Source: an uncultured Lachnospiraceae bacterium
GTDB lineage: Bacteria > Bacillota > Clostridia > Lachnospirales > Lachnospiraceae
Direction: 5' to 3'
Assembly (NCBI GenBank): GCA_900551895.1
Contig: URXX01000015.1
Span: forward strand, 1-31,834
Length of the DNA stretch: 31,834 nt
Made by a program: the position numbers and the translations under genes. Position 1 is the stretch's first letter. The number at the start of each line of letters is the position of its first letter. A model generated the notes under the pieces. That model saw nothing but the letters and a program-made list of their open reading frames with translations, was not told where the DNA came from and did not search any database. This document shows, one piece after another, positions 1 to 6,443 of this stretch.

Positions 1-85
1 TCTCTCTGATTCGTTCTCTTTATTTCTCTTAGAAATTTTCAGGTTCGTTGTCTATTGTTTAATTATCAATGTTCTGTATAAATTT
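1..85 (-). other. Putative rRNA operon leader (left edge)
   Basis: Read on the minus strand, this stretch (GAACATTGATAATTAAAC, then ACAACGAACCTG, then a small ATTTCT/AGAAAT hairpin at 22-36) resembles the leader or spacer sequences beside 16S and 23S rRNA genes in Clostridia, as I remember them. It lies downstream of two tandem strong promoters and contains no open reading frame. No rRNA sequence is inside the window, so the assignment rests on pattern memory and position. It predicts a 16S (or 23S) gene on the minus strand just left of base 1. Confidence 0.45.
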
Positions 86-186
86 GACAGCGTACGAAGT
101 ACGTTAGGAAAATAAATAAGGATTACAAACTTGTTTGCTTATCCGATATTTTATTTTTCCGTAATGCACGAAGTGCATTGTCAAAT
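82..186. repeat. Nested inverted-repeat element, about 105 bp
   Basis: The two ends are perfect 8-bp inverted repeats (ATTTGACA at 82-89 and its complement at 179-186). The arms stay similar inward for roughly 35-40 bases. Each arm also holds its own small hairpin: CGTAC-GAA-GTACG at 91-103 and ATGCAC-GAA-GTGCAT at 164-178. Both have a GAA loop on the plus strand. There is no coding capacity. It could be a MITE-like or REP-like intergenic element, or a structured part of the rRNA leader transcript. Confidence 0.6.
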
Positions 187-194
187 CAACCATA

Positions 195-222
195 AGTGAA
201 AGGGCTTGCCCTTGAACTCACT
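195..222. repeat. Hairpin in the leader region
   Basis: A compact hairpin has a perfect AAGGGC-TT-GCCCTT core (200-213). It is extended by AGTGA (195-199) pairing with TCACT (218-222), with a four-base bulge on one side. It lies between the downstream tandem promoter and the 105-bp inverted repeat, so it would be in the leader transcript. There is no adjacent T-run to make it a terminator. Confidence 0.45.
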
Positions 223-257
223 CATTTTTTGTTTCGCTCTCTTGCGACAGCCATATT

Positions 258-286
258 AGAATATCATATTTGTTATTCTTTGTCAA
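258..286 (-). promoter_or_regulatory. Tandem promoter P2 (sigma-A type)
   Basis: On the minus strand there is a consensus -35 TTGACA (281-286), a 17-base spacer and -10 TATTCT (258-263). The upstream DNA is A-rich (ATGAAAAAAG just before GTTGTTGACA), like an UP element. The same upstream block recurs before P1, so the two promoters look duplicated. They point left, towards the putative rRNA operon. Confidence 0.65.
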
Positions 287-349
287 CAACTTTTTTCATT
301 TTTTGAAATTTGTTTTTGACTTGTTTGCCCGTCTCTCGAGTGCTTGTCT

Positions 350-378
350 ATAATATCATCACTTCCTACACTTGTCAA
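350..378 (-). promoter_or_regulatory. Tandem promoter P1 (sigma-A type)
   Basis: On the minus strand there is TTGACA (373-378), a 17-base spacer and TATTAT (350-355). Upstream is an A-tract-rich segment (ATGAAAAAAG before ATGTTGACA) nearly the same as that of P2, 92 bases away. Two strong spaced promoters with A-tracts and no nearby reading frame are typical of stable-RNA operons. Confidence 0.65.
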
Positions 379-407
379 CATCTTTTTTCATTTTTTTCAT
401 TTCTTTT

Positions 408-445
408 TTAGCCACGCAAAAATTAACTAAAATTTGCATGGCTAA
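408..445. terminator. Hairpin after radA (weak terminator candidate)
   Basis: The arms TTAGCCA-C-GCAAA (408-420) and TTTGC-A-TGGCTAA (433-445) pair except for one mismatch, around a 12-base AT loop. It starts 13 bases after the radA stop. On the minus strand the 3' arm is followed by A's rather than a T-run, so it is not a classic intrinsic terminator for radA. It may still separate radA from the rRNA-type promoters that follow. Confidence 0.35.
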
Positions 446-458
446 TCCTTTTCTTTCC

Positions 459-1811
459 TTAAATAAACCGAACCGCTTCACTTATATTTTTTACTCCGAC
501 AATTTCTATTTCCTCTATGCTCTTTACCGCTTCCACAGATACCGCCGGAACAATACATGTTTGGAAACCGAGTTTCTTTGCTTCGGATACTCTCTGCTCC
601 GGCATACTGACCGCGCGGACTTCTCCGCTCAGACCAACTTCTCCGAAAGCAATCACCTTATCCCCGATTGGTTTATTTTTATAACTTGAAACGATAGCCA
701 ATATAATTCCCAAATCAATGGCAGGTTCGTTCATTTTAATTCCGCCGGCTATATTTACATAGGCATCATAATTAAATAGCGGAAGTCCCATTCTTTTTTC
801 CAAAACTGCCATGAGTAAATTAACTCTATTGTAATCTGTTCCTGCTGCCGTTCTTCTCGGCATACCAAATCCACTTTGGCAAACAAGCGCTTGAATTTCC
901 AAAAGAATCGGACGTGTTCCCTCCATAGAACAGGCGACAACCGAACCGGACGCTCCCTCCGGTTTTCCGTTTAACATAAATTCCGATGGATTTTTCACTT
1001 CCTGCAAACCGGATTGTCTCATTTCAAACACACCGATTTCATTTGTTGAACCGAAACGGTTTTTCACTCCACGTAAGATACGATAAGACGCATGTCTGTC
1101 CCCCTCAAAATATAATACGGTATCCACCATATGCTCCAACACTCGAGGACCTGCAACCGTTCCTTCTTTTGTCACATGACCTACTATAAAAATAGAGATA
1201 TTTAACCCTTTCGCCAACTGCATCAAAACATTTGTGGACTCACGCACCTGAGAAACACTGCCCGGTGCTGATGTAACATCTTCGCTGTACATTGTCTGTA
1301 TGGAGTCAATAATAACTATTTCCGGTTTGCGTCTTTCAATCACACCACGAACTGTATTGAGATTCGTTTCACACAGAAGAGATAATTCGTCCGTAAATTC
1401 TCCCATTCGCATTGCTCTCAATTTAATCTGTTTGAGTGATTCTTCTCCCGAAATATAAAGTACCTGATGCTTTTTCTGGGAAAGTTTTTGACAAACCTGA
1501 AGAAGAAGAGTTGATTTACCGATGCCGGGATCACCACCCACTAAAATAAGCGACCCTTGTACAATCCCTCCTCCGAGTACTCTGTCCAATTCTTCTATTC
1601 CCGTTTTTGTCCGTTCTTCGGAATCTGTTTTCACGCTGGATAAGGTAACTACGTCCGCACGGCTGACTGTCTTTGAAAAACTGACACCCTCTGAAATCGT
1701 TTCCTCCACAAACGTATTCCATTCTTTACACATTGGGCATTGACCAAGCCACTTTTTCTCTTCATGCCCACAATTCTGACAGAAAAATACACTTTTCTTT
1801 CCTTTTGCCAT
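459..1811 (-). CDS. radA: DNA repair protein RadA (Sms)
   Basis: RadA is a cytoplasmic RecA-like ATPase and helicase that extends recombination intermediates during DNA repair. The 450 residues match the usual length. Visible parts in order are: an N-terminal four-cysteine zinc finger (CQNCG near residue 11 and CPMC near 25), a Walker A motif GGDPGIGKST near residue 92, the RadA-specific KNRFG motif near 250, and a C-terminal Lon-protease-like domain. The start has AAAGGA about six bases upstream. It lies last in the gntR-clpC-hypothetical group, a common neighbourhood for radA beside clpC in Firmicutes. A hairpin in the 68-base gap upstream may partly separate it from the hypothetical gene. 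Nothing in the sequence looks broken. Confidence 0.96.
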   Translation of the reverse strand: MAKGKKSVFFCQNCGHEEKKWLGQCPMCKEWNTFVEETISEGVSFSKTVSRADVVTLSSVKTDSEERTKTGIEELDRVLGGGIVQGSLILVGGDPGIGKSTLLLQVCQKLSQKKHQVLYISGEESLKQIKLRAMRMGEFTDELSLLCETNLNTVRGVIERRKPEIVIIDSIQTMYSEDVTSAPGSVSQVRESTNVLMQLAKGLNISIFIVGHVTKEGTVAGPRVLEHMVDTVLYFEGDRHASYRILRGVKNRFGSTNEIGVFEMRQSGLQEVKNPSEFMLNGKPEGASGSVVACSMEGTRPILLEIQALVCQSGFGMPRRTAAGTDYNRVNLLMAVLEKRMGLPLFNYDAYVNIAGGIKMNEPAIDLGIILAIVSSYKNKPIGDKVIAFGEVGLSGEVRAVSMPEQRVSEAKKLGFQTCIVPAVSVEAVKSIEEIEIVGVKNISEAVRFI

Positions 1812-1824
1812 ATCTGTTCCTTTC

Positions 1825-1867
1825 TATATAAGAAAGAAGAGCCACAAATTGTCTTGCAACTCTTCTT
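1825..1867 (-). terminator. Hairpin between hypothetical gene and radA
   Basis: AAGAAGAG (1834-1841) pairs with CTCTTCTT (1860-1867). On the minus strand the 3' arm runs into TTTCTTATAT, a partial T-tract. It would end or attenuate transcription coming from the 137-residue gene before radA. The stem is A/T-rich, so strength is uncertain. Confidence 0.45.
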
Positions 1868-1879
1868 TATACATTCTTG

Positions 1880-2293
1880 TTATGCTCTTACTACCTTGAT
1901 TTCCACCGGTACGTTTTCAGTGAGTTCTGTGCTGATACTTAATTTTCCGCTTAAATTTGTTGTCATTCTTCCAACATTTGTATCATCCATATACACTGTA
2001 TATTCTGTGTCCGCCTCTAATTCCAACGTAAACTGTACGTCCTGTTTTCCCGAAACATTGAAAACTACTGTATCTTCTGTCACTTTCAAATGTTCTACTG
2101 CTGTTCCCGGCACAGATTCATATAGAAACATTCCGTTTCTCTCTAATTTTGTAATTTCTGCAAATGTCTTAACTTTATATAAATCTCCCTGAAATTCAAA
2201 ATCTTCCAGTTTTGTTTTTTTGTCCAGTGTGTAATCTCCAAAACTAAGTGTTCCGTCCTCTTCTACACGCAATAGTTCTTTCACCGCAGCCAT
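1880..2293 (-). CDS. Conserved hypothetical protein (Lachnospiraceae type)
   Basis: This is a 137-residue soluble protein with no signal peptide or membrane segment. It is rich in beta-prone alternating sequence and acidic residues, and probably folds as one or two beta-sandwich units (for example DTEYTVYMDDTNVGRM near residue 95). I remember similar short proteins from Lachnospiraceae sometimes being labelled endosialidase, but no sialidase catalytic feature is visible, so that name is not used. The start is well supported by GGAGGATTTACAAA before the ATG. It sits 55 bases after clpC and 68 before radA, so it may share the clpC transcript or use the weak promoter at 2334-2362. The function is unknown. 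Confidence 0.8.
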   Translation of the reverse strand: MAAVKELLRVEEDGTLSFGDYTLDKKTKLEDFEFQGDLYKVKTFAEITKLERNGMFLYESVPGTAVEHLKVTEDTVVFNVSGKQDVQFTLELEADTEYTVYMDDTNVGRMTTNLSGKLSISTELTENVPVEIKVVRA

Positions 2294-2333
2294 TTTGTAA
2301 ATCCTCCTATGGTATTTCTTTTGTTGTCTTTTT

Positions 2334-2362
2334 ATTATATAATAACTTCTATTTTTTTACCA
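2334..2362 (-). promoter_or_regulatory. Weak promoter candidate for the hypothetical gene
   Basis: A minus-strand TATAAT (2334-2339) lies inside a perfect 14-bp palindrome TTATTATATAATAA (2332-2345). The -35 at 17-base spacing is only TGGTAA (2357-2362), at the end of clpC. The -10 is good and the -35 is poor, so this could be a weak internal promoter or just AT-rich DNA. Confidence 0.3.
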
Positions 2363-4802
2363 GTTCTTTATCCGGTTTCACAATAAATTTTATTTCTTTT
2401 TTCGCCATTCCCACGTCCACTTGTGTGCCGGATTTGATTTCTCCGTCCAAAATTGCATCTGCCATTTTGTCTTCCAAAATATTTTGCATCGCTCTTCTGA
2501 GCGGTCTTGCCCCGTATTTTAAATCTGTTCCTTTTTCCACGATTTCTTTTTTCACGGAATCACGGATAGTCAGTTTAATATTTAACTGCTTTTCTACTCT
2601 GTCCGCAAGTTCTTTGCACATCAGGTTGACAATTTTCTTCATTTGCTCTTTATTTAAAGCGTGGAATACAATAATCTCATCTATTCTGTTTAAAAATTCA
2701 GGTTTAAATAATTGTTTTACTTCGTCCATTACATTGGATTTCATTTTCTTGTAATCGCTGTCCGCATCTTCATTCGTGATAAATCCAAGTTTTTTTGGTT
2801 CTACAATCGCTTTTGCCCCTGCATTTGACGTCATAATGATAACCGTATTCTTAAAATCCACCTTTCTTCCCTGTGAATCCGTAATATGCCCGTCATCAAG
2901 CACCTGTAATAAAATATTAAATACGTCCGGATGTGCCTTTTCAATCTCATCAAACAGAATAACCGAGTATGGATTCCGGCGGACTTTTTCACTTAACTGT
3001 CCTCCGTCATCATGCCCCACATATCCCGGCGGTGAGCCGATCATTTTGGAAACACTGTGTTTTTCCATATATTCGGACATATCTACACGAATGAGTGCGT
3101 CTTCATTTCCGAATAACGCCTCTGCCAACGCCTTTGATAATTCTGTCTTTCCAACTCCCGTAGGTCCTAAAAACAGGAATGAACCGATTGGACGATTCGG
3201 ATCTTTTAATCCGACTCTTCCTCGTTTCACCGCTTTTGTCACCGCAATAACCGCTTCTTCCTGTCCGACAACTCTTTTGTGAAGTATTTTGTCTAATTTC
3301 AGCAAACGTGCCGTTTCGCTTTCCGCCAGTTTCTGCACCGGGATTTTCGTCCATGCAGAGACAACTTCGGCAATAGCCTCCTCCGTCACGCAAATCTGTT
3401 TTTTCTTATTTGCACGCTGAAAACGTTTTTTGGCACTTTCCAGTTTTTCTCTCACGGCTTCCTGCTCGTGATTTAAAAGGGACGCCTCCTGCATCTGCCC
3501 GTTTTTGACTGCCTCTTCCTTCTCTTTTGCAAGTTTTTCCAATGTTTCTTCCAATTCGTGTATATGCTGCGGCACTTTAAATCCTGCCAAACTTACTTTT
3601 GAACACGCTTCATCTAAAATATCAATCGCCTTGTCCGGAAGATTTCTGTCCGTCACATACCGTTTTGATAACTCCACAGCCGCTTCAAGGGCTTCCTTTT
3701 CAATAGAAACACCGTGATGTGCTTCATATTTTGGTTCAATTCCCTCTAAAATCGCCATACACTGTTCTTTTGTCGGTTCTTCCACCGTGATTGGCTGGAA
3801 GCGTCGCTCTAACGCCGCATCTTTTTCAATGTATTTACGATATTCCGCTATTGTTGTCGCACCTATTAACTGGATTTCTCCTCGTGCCAGCGACGGTTTC
3901 AACATATTTGAGGCATCAATCGCACCTTCCGCACCGCCCGCTCCGATGATTGTATGCACTTCGTCCAAAAACAGAATGACATTTCCAACTGTTTTCACTT
4001 CCTGAATCAGTTTCTTCATTCTATCTTCAAACTCTCCCCTATATTTTGAACCGGCAACCATTCCCGCCAAATCGAGAGTCAAAATTTTCTTACTTTTCAT
4101 TGCATCGGGGACACTTCCATTCGCAATGCGAAGGGCAAGCCCCTCCACAATCGCCGTTTTACCTACACCGGTTTCTCCGATCAGACACGGATTATTTTTC
4201 GTTCGTCTGCTTAAAATCTGCATAATTCTGGCAATCTCTTCCTCACGCCCGATAACCGCATCCAGTTTTCCCTCCATTGCCTGACGGGTTAAGTCTGTAC
4301 TGTACTGCTCCAAAATATCGGACTGGATTTTCTCTCCGCCCTGAAATAATTTATACTCCTCCGGTTCTGCTCCAACCGCCTGTAAAATATCTTCTACAAT
4401 TCTCTGAAACTGTATATTTAATGTAGCCAAAATTCTTGCACCGACACATTCCGTATCTTCCAAAATTGCCAAAAGCATATGCTCTGTTCCTATTTCCCGA
4501 GCGTGCAGACGCATTGCCTGTGCCTTGCTGTTCTCTAAAATATAACTCAATCGAGGACTTTCCTCCGGTTTCGTCACTTCCTGTTTCTCCCCAACCGGTG
4601 AAACAAGTTCATTAACAACTTTAACCAAGTCTTCTTCTTTTACACCATTCTGAGCCAAAACCTGACCTGCCACTGTGCGATATACTTTTCTCAGCGCCAC
4701 AAGCAAATGTTCTGTCCCCACATACCTGTTGCCCATTTTCTTCGCCAGCGTTCTGGCAGTTTTCAATACTTCTTCTGCCTGTTTTGTATAATAACTCTGC
4801 AT
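2349..4802 (-). CDS. clpC: ATP-dependent Clp protease ATP-binding subunit ClpC
   Basis: ClpC is a hexameric AAA+ unfoldase that feeds proteins to ClpP in the cytoplasm. The 817 residues match the family. In order there are: the double Clp N-domain (about 1-145); AAA-1 with Walker A GETGVGKT (209-216) and Walker B near 276-281; a middle coiled-coil/UVR-like segment (about 410-465); AAA-2 with Walker A GPTGVGKT (546-553) and Walker B near 614-619; and an LGF tripeptide (672-674) in the ClpP-docking loop. The start has AGGAG seven bases upstream. It follows the GntR-type gene by 26 bases and is probably co-transcribed with it. The usual ctsR-mcsA-mcsB partners are absent upstream, which matters for how it is controlled and whether it has an adaptor. 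Confidence 0.96.
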   Translation of the reverse strand: MQSYYTKQAEEVLKTARTLAKKMGNRYVGTEHLLVALRKVYRTVAGQVLAQNGVKEEDLVKVVNELVSPVGEKQEVTKPEESPRLSYILENSKAQAMRLHAREIGTEHMLLAILEDTECVGARILATLNIQFQRIVEDILQAVGAEPEEYKLFQGGEKIQSDILEQYSTDLTRQAMEGKLDAVIGREEEIARIMQILSRRTKNNPCLIGETGVGKTAIVEGLALRIANGSVPDAMKSKKILTLDLAGMVAGSKYRGEFEDRMKKLIQEVKTVGNVILFLDEVHTIIGAGGAEGAIDASNMLKPSLARGEIQLIGATTIAEYRKYIEKDAALERRFQPITVEEPTKEQCMAILEGIEPKYEAHHGVSIEKEALEAAVELSKRYVTDRNLPDKAIDILDEACSKVSLAGFKVPQHIHELEETLEKLAKEKEEAVKNGQMQEASLLNHEQEAVREKLESAKKRFQRANKKKQICVTEEAIAEVVSAWTKIPVQKLAESETARLLKLDKILHKRVVGQEEAVIAVTKAVKRGRVGLKDPNRPIGSFLFLGPTGVGKTELSKALAEALFGNEDALIRVDMSEYMEKHSVSKMIGSPPGYVGHDDGGQLSEKVRRNPYSVILFDEIEKAHPDVFNILLQVLDDGHITDSQGRKVDFKNTVIIMTSNAGAKAIVEPKKLGFITNEDADSDYKKMKSNVMDEVKQLFKPEFLNRIDEIIVFHALNKEQMKKIVNLMCKELADRVEKQLNIKLTIRDSVKKEIVEKGTDLKYGARPLRRAMQNILEDKMADAILDGEIKSGTQVDVGMAKKEIKFIVKPDKELVKK

Positions 4803-4828
4803 TGCATTCTCCTATTCTTTCTATATAA

Positions 4829-5197
4829 TTAGCGATATTCTTTAAAAATCTCCTCCACAAGTTCATGCACTTCGTCCTTTGTAATATTTTTACACCGTCC
4901 CTTTGCTAAAATAATGCGAAGTTGATCTTTCATATCTTCCAGTGCCTGCATCTTATTTACGTCTAACGAAATAACAGCACCTTTTCTTCTGTCTAACTGA
5001 ATAAACCCCTCCTGCTTTAAAACAGAATAGGCTTTATTTACCGTATGCATATTTATCCCTATATTTTCGGCAAGTTGTCTGACAGATGGGAGGCTGTCAC
5101 CTTCCTGAATTTCCGCTGTTGCAATTCCCATAATAATTCGATTACGCAACTGCATATAAATCGCCTCATCACTGTTAAAGTCAATCTCAATCAGCAT
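4829..5197 (-). CDS. GntR-family (YtrA-type) transcriptional regulator
   Basis: A 122-residue regulator has an N-terminal winged helix-turn-helix (PSVRQLAENIGINMHTVNKA around residues 42-61) and only a short helical tail, the build of the YtrA subgroup, which has no large effector domain. It probably binds DNA as a dimer. The start has AGGGTGA just upstream. It is the first gene of the minus-strand group leading into clpC, at 26-base spacing. A perfect 7-bp inverted repeat covers its own -10 box, suggesting self-repression, and hence control of clpC through it. YtrA-type regulators usually sit next to ABC transporter genes; none is present here. No effector is evident. Confidence 0.88.
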   Translation of the reverse strand: MLIEIDFNSDEAIYMQLRNRIIMGIATAEIQEGDSLPSVRQLAENIGINMHTVNKAYSVLKQEGFIQLDRRKGAVISLDVNKMQALEDMKDQLRIILAKGRCKNITKDEVHELVEEIFKEYR

Positions 5198-5226
5198 ACA
5201 CTCACCCTTTCTCTTTTTGTATTTTT

Positions 5227-5245
5227 GTTATATTCATCATATAAC
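5227..5245. promoter_or_regulatory. Palindromic operator candidate for the GntR regulator
   Basis: GTTATAT and ATATAAC form a perfect 7-bp inverted repeat with a 5-base centre. It covers the -10 box of the gntR-clpC promoter. Position and symmetry fit an operator for a dimeric GntR protein acting on its own promoter. A second short palindrome, AGAGA-AAC-TCTCT (5246-5258), fills the rest of the spacer. Confidence 0.55.
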
Positions 5246-5264
5246 AGAGAAACTCTCTTGTCAA
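5236..5264 (-). promoter_or_regulatory. Promoter of gntR-clpC
   Basis: On the minus strand there is TTGACA (5259-5264), a 17-base spacer and TATGAT (5236-5241). This is nearly ideal for sigma-A. The transcription start would fall about 30 bases before the gntR start codon. The -10 lies in the palindrome at 5227-5245. Confidence 0.8.
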
Positions 5265-5277
5265 TCATTTATCCCTA

Positions 5278-5306
5278 TTGACTTTTCCATTTTTATATGA
5301 TTTAAT
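5278..5306 (+). promoter_or_regulatory. Promoter of the plus-strand padR gene
   Basis: On the plus strand there is TTGACT (5278-5283), a 17-base spacer and TTTAAT (5301-5306), ending about 43 bases before the padR start. It is divergent from the gntR promoter; the two -35 boxes are only 13 bases apart, so the regulators may influence each other's promoters. Confidence 0.65.
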
Positions 5307-5348
5307 AAAGATAAATAAATTACTATGTTATGCAAAGTAGGTGATAAA

Positions 5349-5687
5349 ATGTACGACAAATCACAATTATTAAAAGGTTTGCAGGAGGGCTGCGTATTAC
5401 AAATTATAAACACAAAAGACACATACGGATATGAAATTGTTACAACACTGCAAAGGAAAGGTTTCCAATCCGTAAAAGAAGGAACGATATATCCTTTACT
5501 TCTCCGATTGGAAAAAAACGGATATATTTCTTCCAGTTTCCGTGTTTCCGAAAGAGGACCTGCACGAAAATATTATCAGATTACAGATTTAGGAAAAGAA
5601 TATCTTGCCGAATTTATTTTGGCATGGAAAGAAGTTACACAATTAGTTGATTTTGTTTTTTCCGATGAAAAGGGGGAAGAAAAATGA
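5349..5687 (+). CDS. PadR-family transcriptional regulator
   Basis: This is a 112-residue winged-helix repressor of the short PadR type. It shows GCVLQIINTKDTYGYEIV near the N-terminus, the recognition region EGTIYPLLLRLEKNGYI, then the wing RGPARKYYQITDLGKEYL, and a short dimerising helix at the end. The start is placed at 5349, not at the ATG at 5325, because AGGTGA lies just before it at 5339-5344. Its last codons overlap the next gene by four bases (ATGA), so the two are translationally coupled. Family knowledge suggests it represses its own operon; no effector is visible. With its partner it is one of only two plus-strand genes here. Confidence 0.9.
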   Translation: MYDKSQLLKGLQEGCVLQIINTKDTYGYEIVTTLQRKGFQSVKEGTIYPLLLRLEKNGYISSSFRVSERGPARKYYQITDLGKEYLAEFILAWKEVTQLVDFVFSDEKGEEK

Positions 5688-6373
5688 CAAACGAATTAAA
5701 ATTATTAAAAAAGGAAAATGAACTTAGGGCGGCCTGCCTGTCCGAACAAAGTCAGGACGCTTTGCAAAAATGGCGGGAGTACGCAAAATTCTCCGATATT
5801 AACCCTTACGATTTTGAACTCTGCTATAAAGAATTAATCGGGATAGCCTCCCAAAAAGAATTGGATGGAAGTAATTTAGAGGAATTTTTCGGTGAAAATA
5901 TGCAGACGGTCACAGAAGATATTTTACAAAGTTGCCCTAAAAAATCTTTGAAAGACTATTTTTTATTTGATTTCGGAAATATGATCGGAATGTTTGCCAT
6001 TGGTTTTGTAATTGTCTTTTTCCTTAGCGGAAGACTTTGGAAAGATATTACTCTCGGCAGTTTTTTAGAGCAATTTGTTCTTATCGGAGTATGGTTCATT
6101 TATTTGAGATTTGTCACCGGCGACAAACACCGAAGCGGATTTTTTACGCCGAACTTAAATCAAAAAATTATGAGAACATTTTCCGTTTATTTTATGTTCC
6201 TTACTGCCGCAGGAATTATTGTGTATGGAATTACAAAAATGTTATCTTTCGTTTCACTACATGTACCAAATGCGTTTCTTTGTGTGATTTACGGCGTATT
6301 ATGGGCTATGATTATGATATGGAGGAATAGATATATTAAAGAAATGAGTTCAAAGAAACGGTGGGAAGATTAA
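5684..6373 (+). CDS. Membrane protein partner of PadR, HAAS-like N-terminus
   Basis: A 229-residue protein has a soluble, charged, helical N-terminal part (about 1-90) and then four likely membrane segments (about 98-115, 124-144, 165-185 and 195-213), ending in a basic tail. The N-terminal part, with the motif LCYKELIGIASQKEL and its acidic pattern, looks like the HAAS-type domains that accompany PadR regulators, but I cannot assign a family with certainty. It overlaps padR by four bases and is almost surely in the same operon. The function is unknown; envelope sensing or a sporulation-linked membrane role are possible by analogy with the DUF1700 gene at the other end of the window. It ends 18 bases before the palindrome at 6392. 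Confidence 0.75.
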   Translation: MTNELKLLKKENELRAACLSEQSQDALQKWREYAKFSDINPYDFELCYKELIGIASQKELDGSNLEEFFGENMQTVTEDILQSCPKKSLKDYFLFDFGNMIGMFAIGFVIVFFLSGRLWKDITLGSFLEQFVLIGVWFIYLRFVTGDKHRSGFFTPNLNQKIMRTFSVYFMFLTAAGIIVYGITKMLSFVSLHVPNAFLCVIYGVLWAMIMIWRNRYIKEMSSKKRWED

Positions 6374-6391
6374 AAAGGGACACAGTAAAAC

Positions 6392-6438
6392 TCATTTGGG
6401 GACGTAGTGTTTTTCAATTTTACTACGTCCCCAAATGG
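6392..6438. repeat. GGGGACGTAGT palindrome, copy 1 (also a bidirectional terminator candidate)
   Basis: Perfect 16-bp arms (6393-6408 and 6422-6437, with core GGGGACGTAGT / ACTACGTCCCC) surround a 13-base loop GTTTTTCAATTTT. Outer bases GTAAAA (6385-6390) and TTTTAC (6442-6447) extend the symmetry into the purD stop codon. It sits between convergent genes, the plus-strand membrane protein and purD. A second copy with the same core and nearly the same loop lies at 19259-19315. Two copies with a conserved loop argue for a dispersed repeat rather than a chance terminator. Confidence 0.85.
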
Positions 6439-6443
6439 TAATT

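Noticed and set aside
1..250. CRISPR-like repeats because of the recurring GAA-loop hairpins
   Set aside because: Only two different short hairpins in inverted arms, with no regular spacer-repeat pattern and no cas genes in the window.
372..689. Plus-strand 105-codon frame at the 3' end of radA
   Set aside because: It is opposite radA, has no ribosome site and reads as low-complexity Phe/Ser-rich sequence typical of antisense shadows.
1880..2293. Endosialidase function for the 137-residue protein
   Set aside because: The protein is far too short and lacks sialidase motifs; the name would be a carried-over database label.
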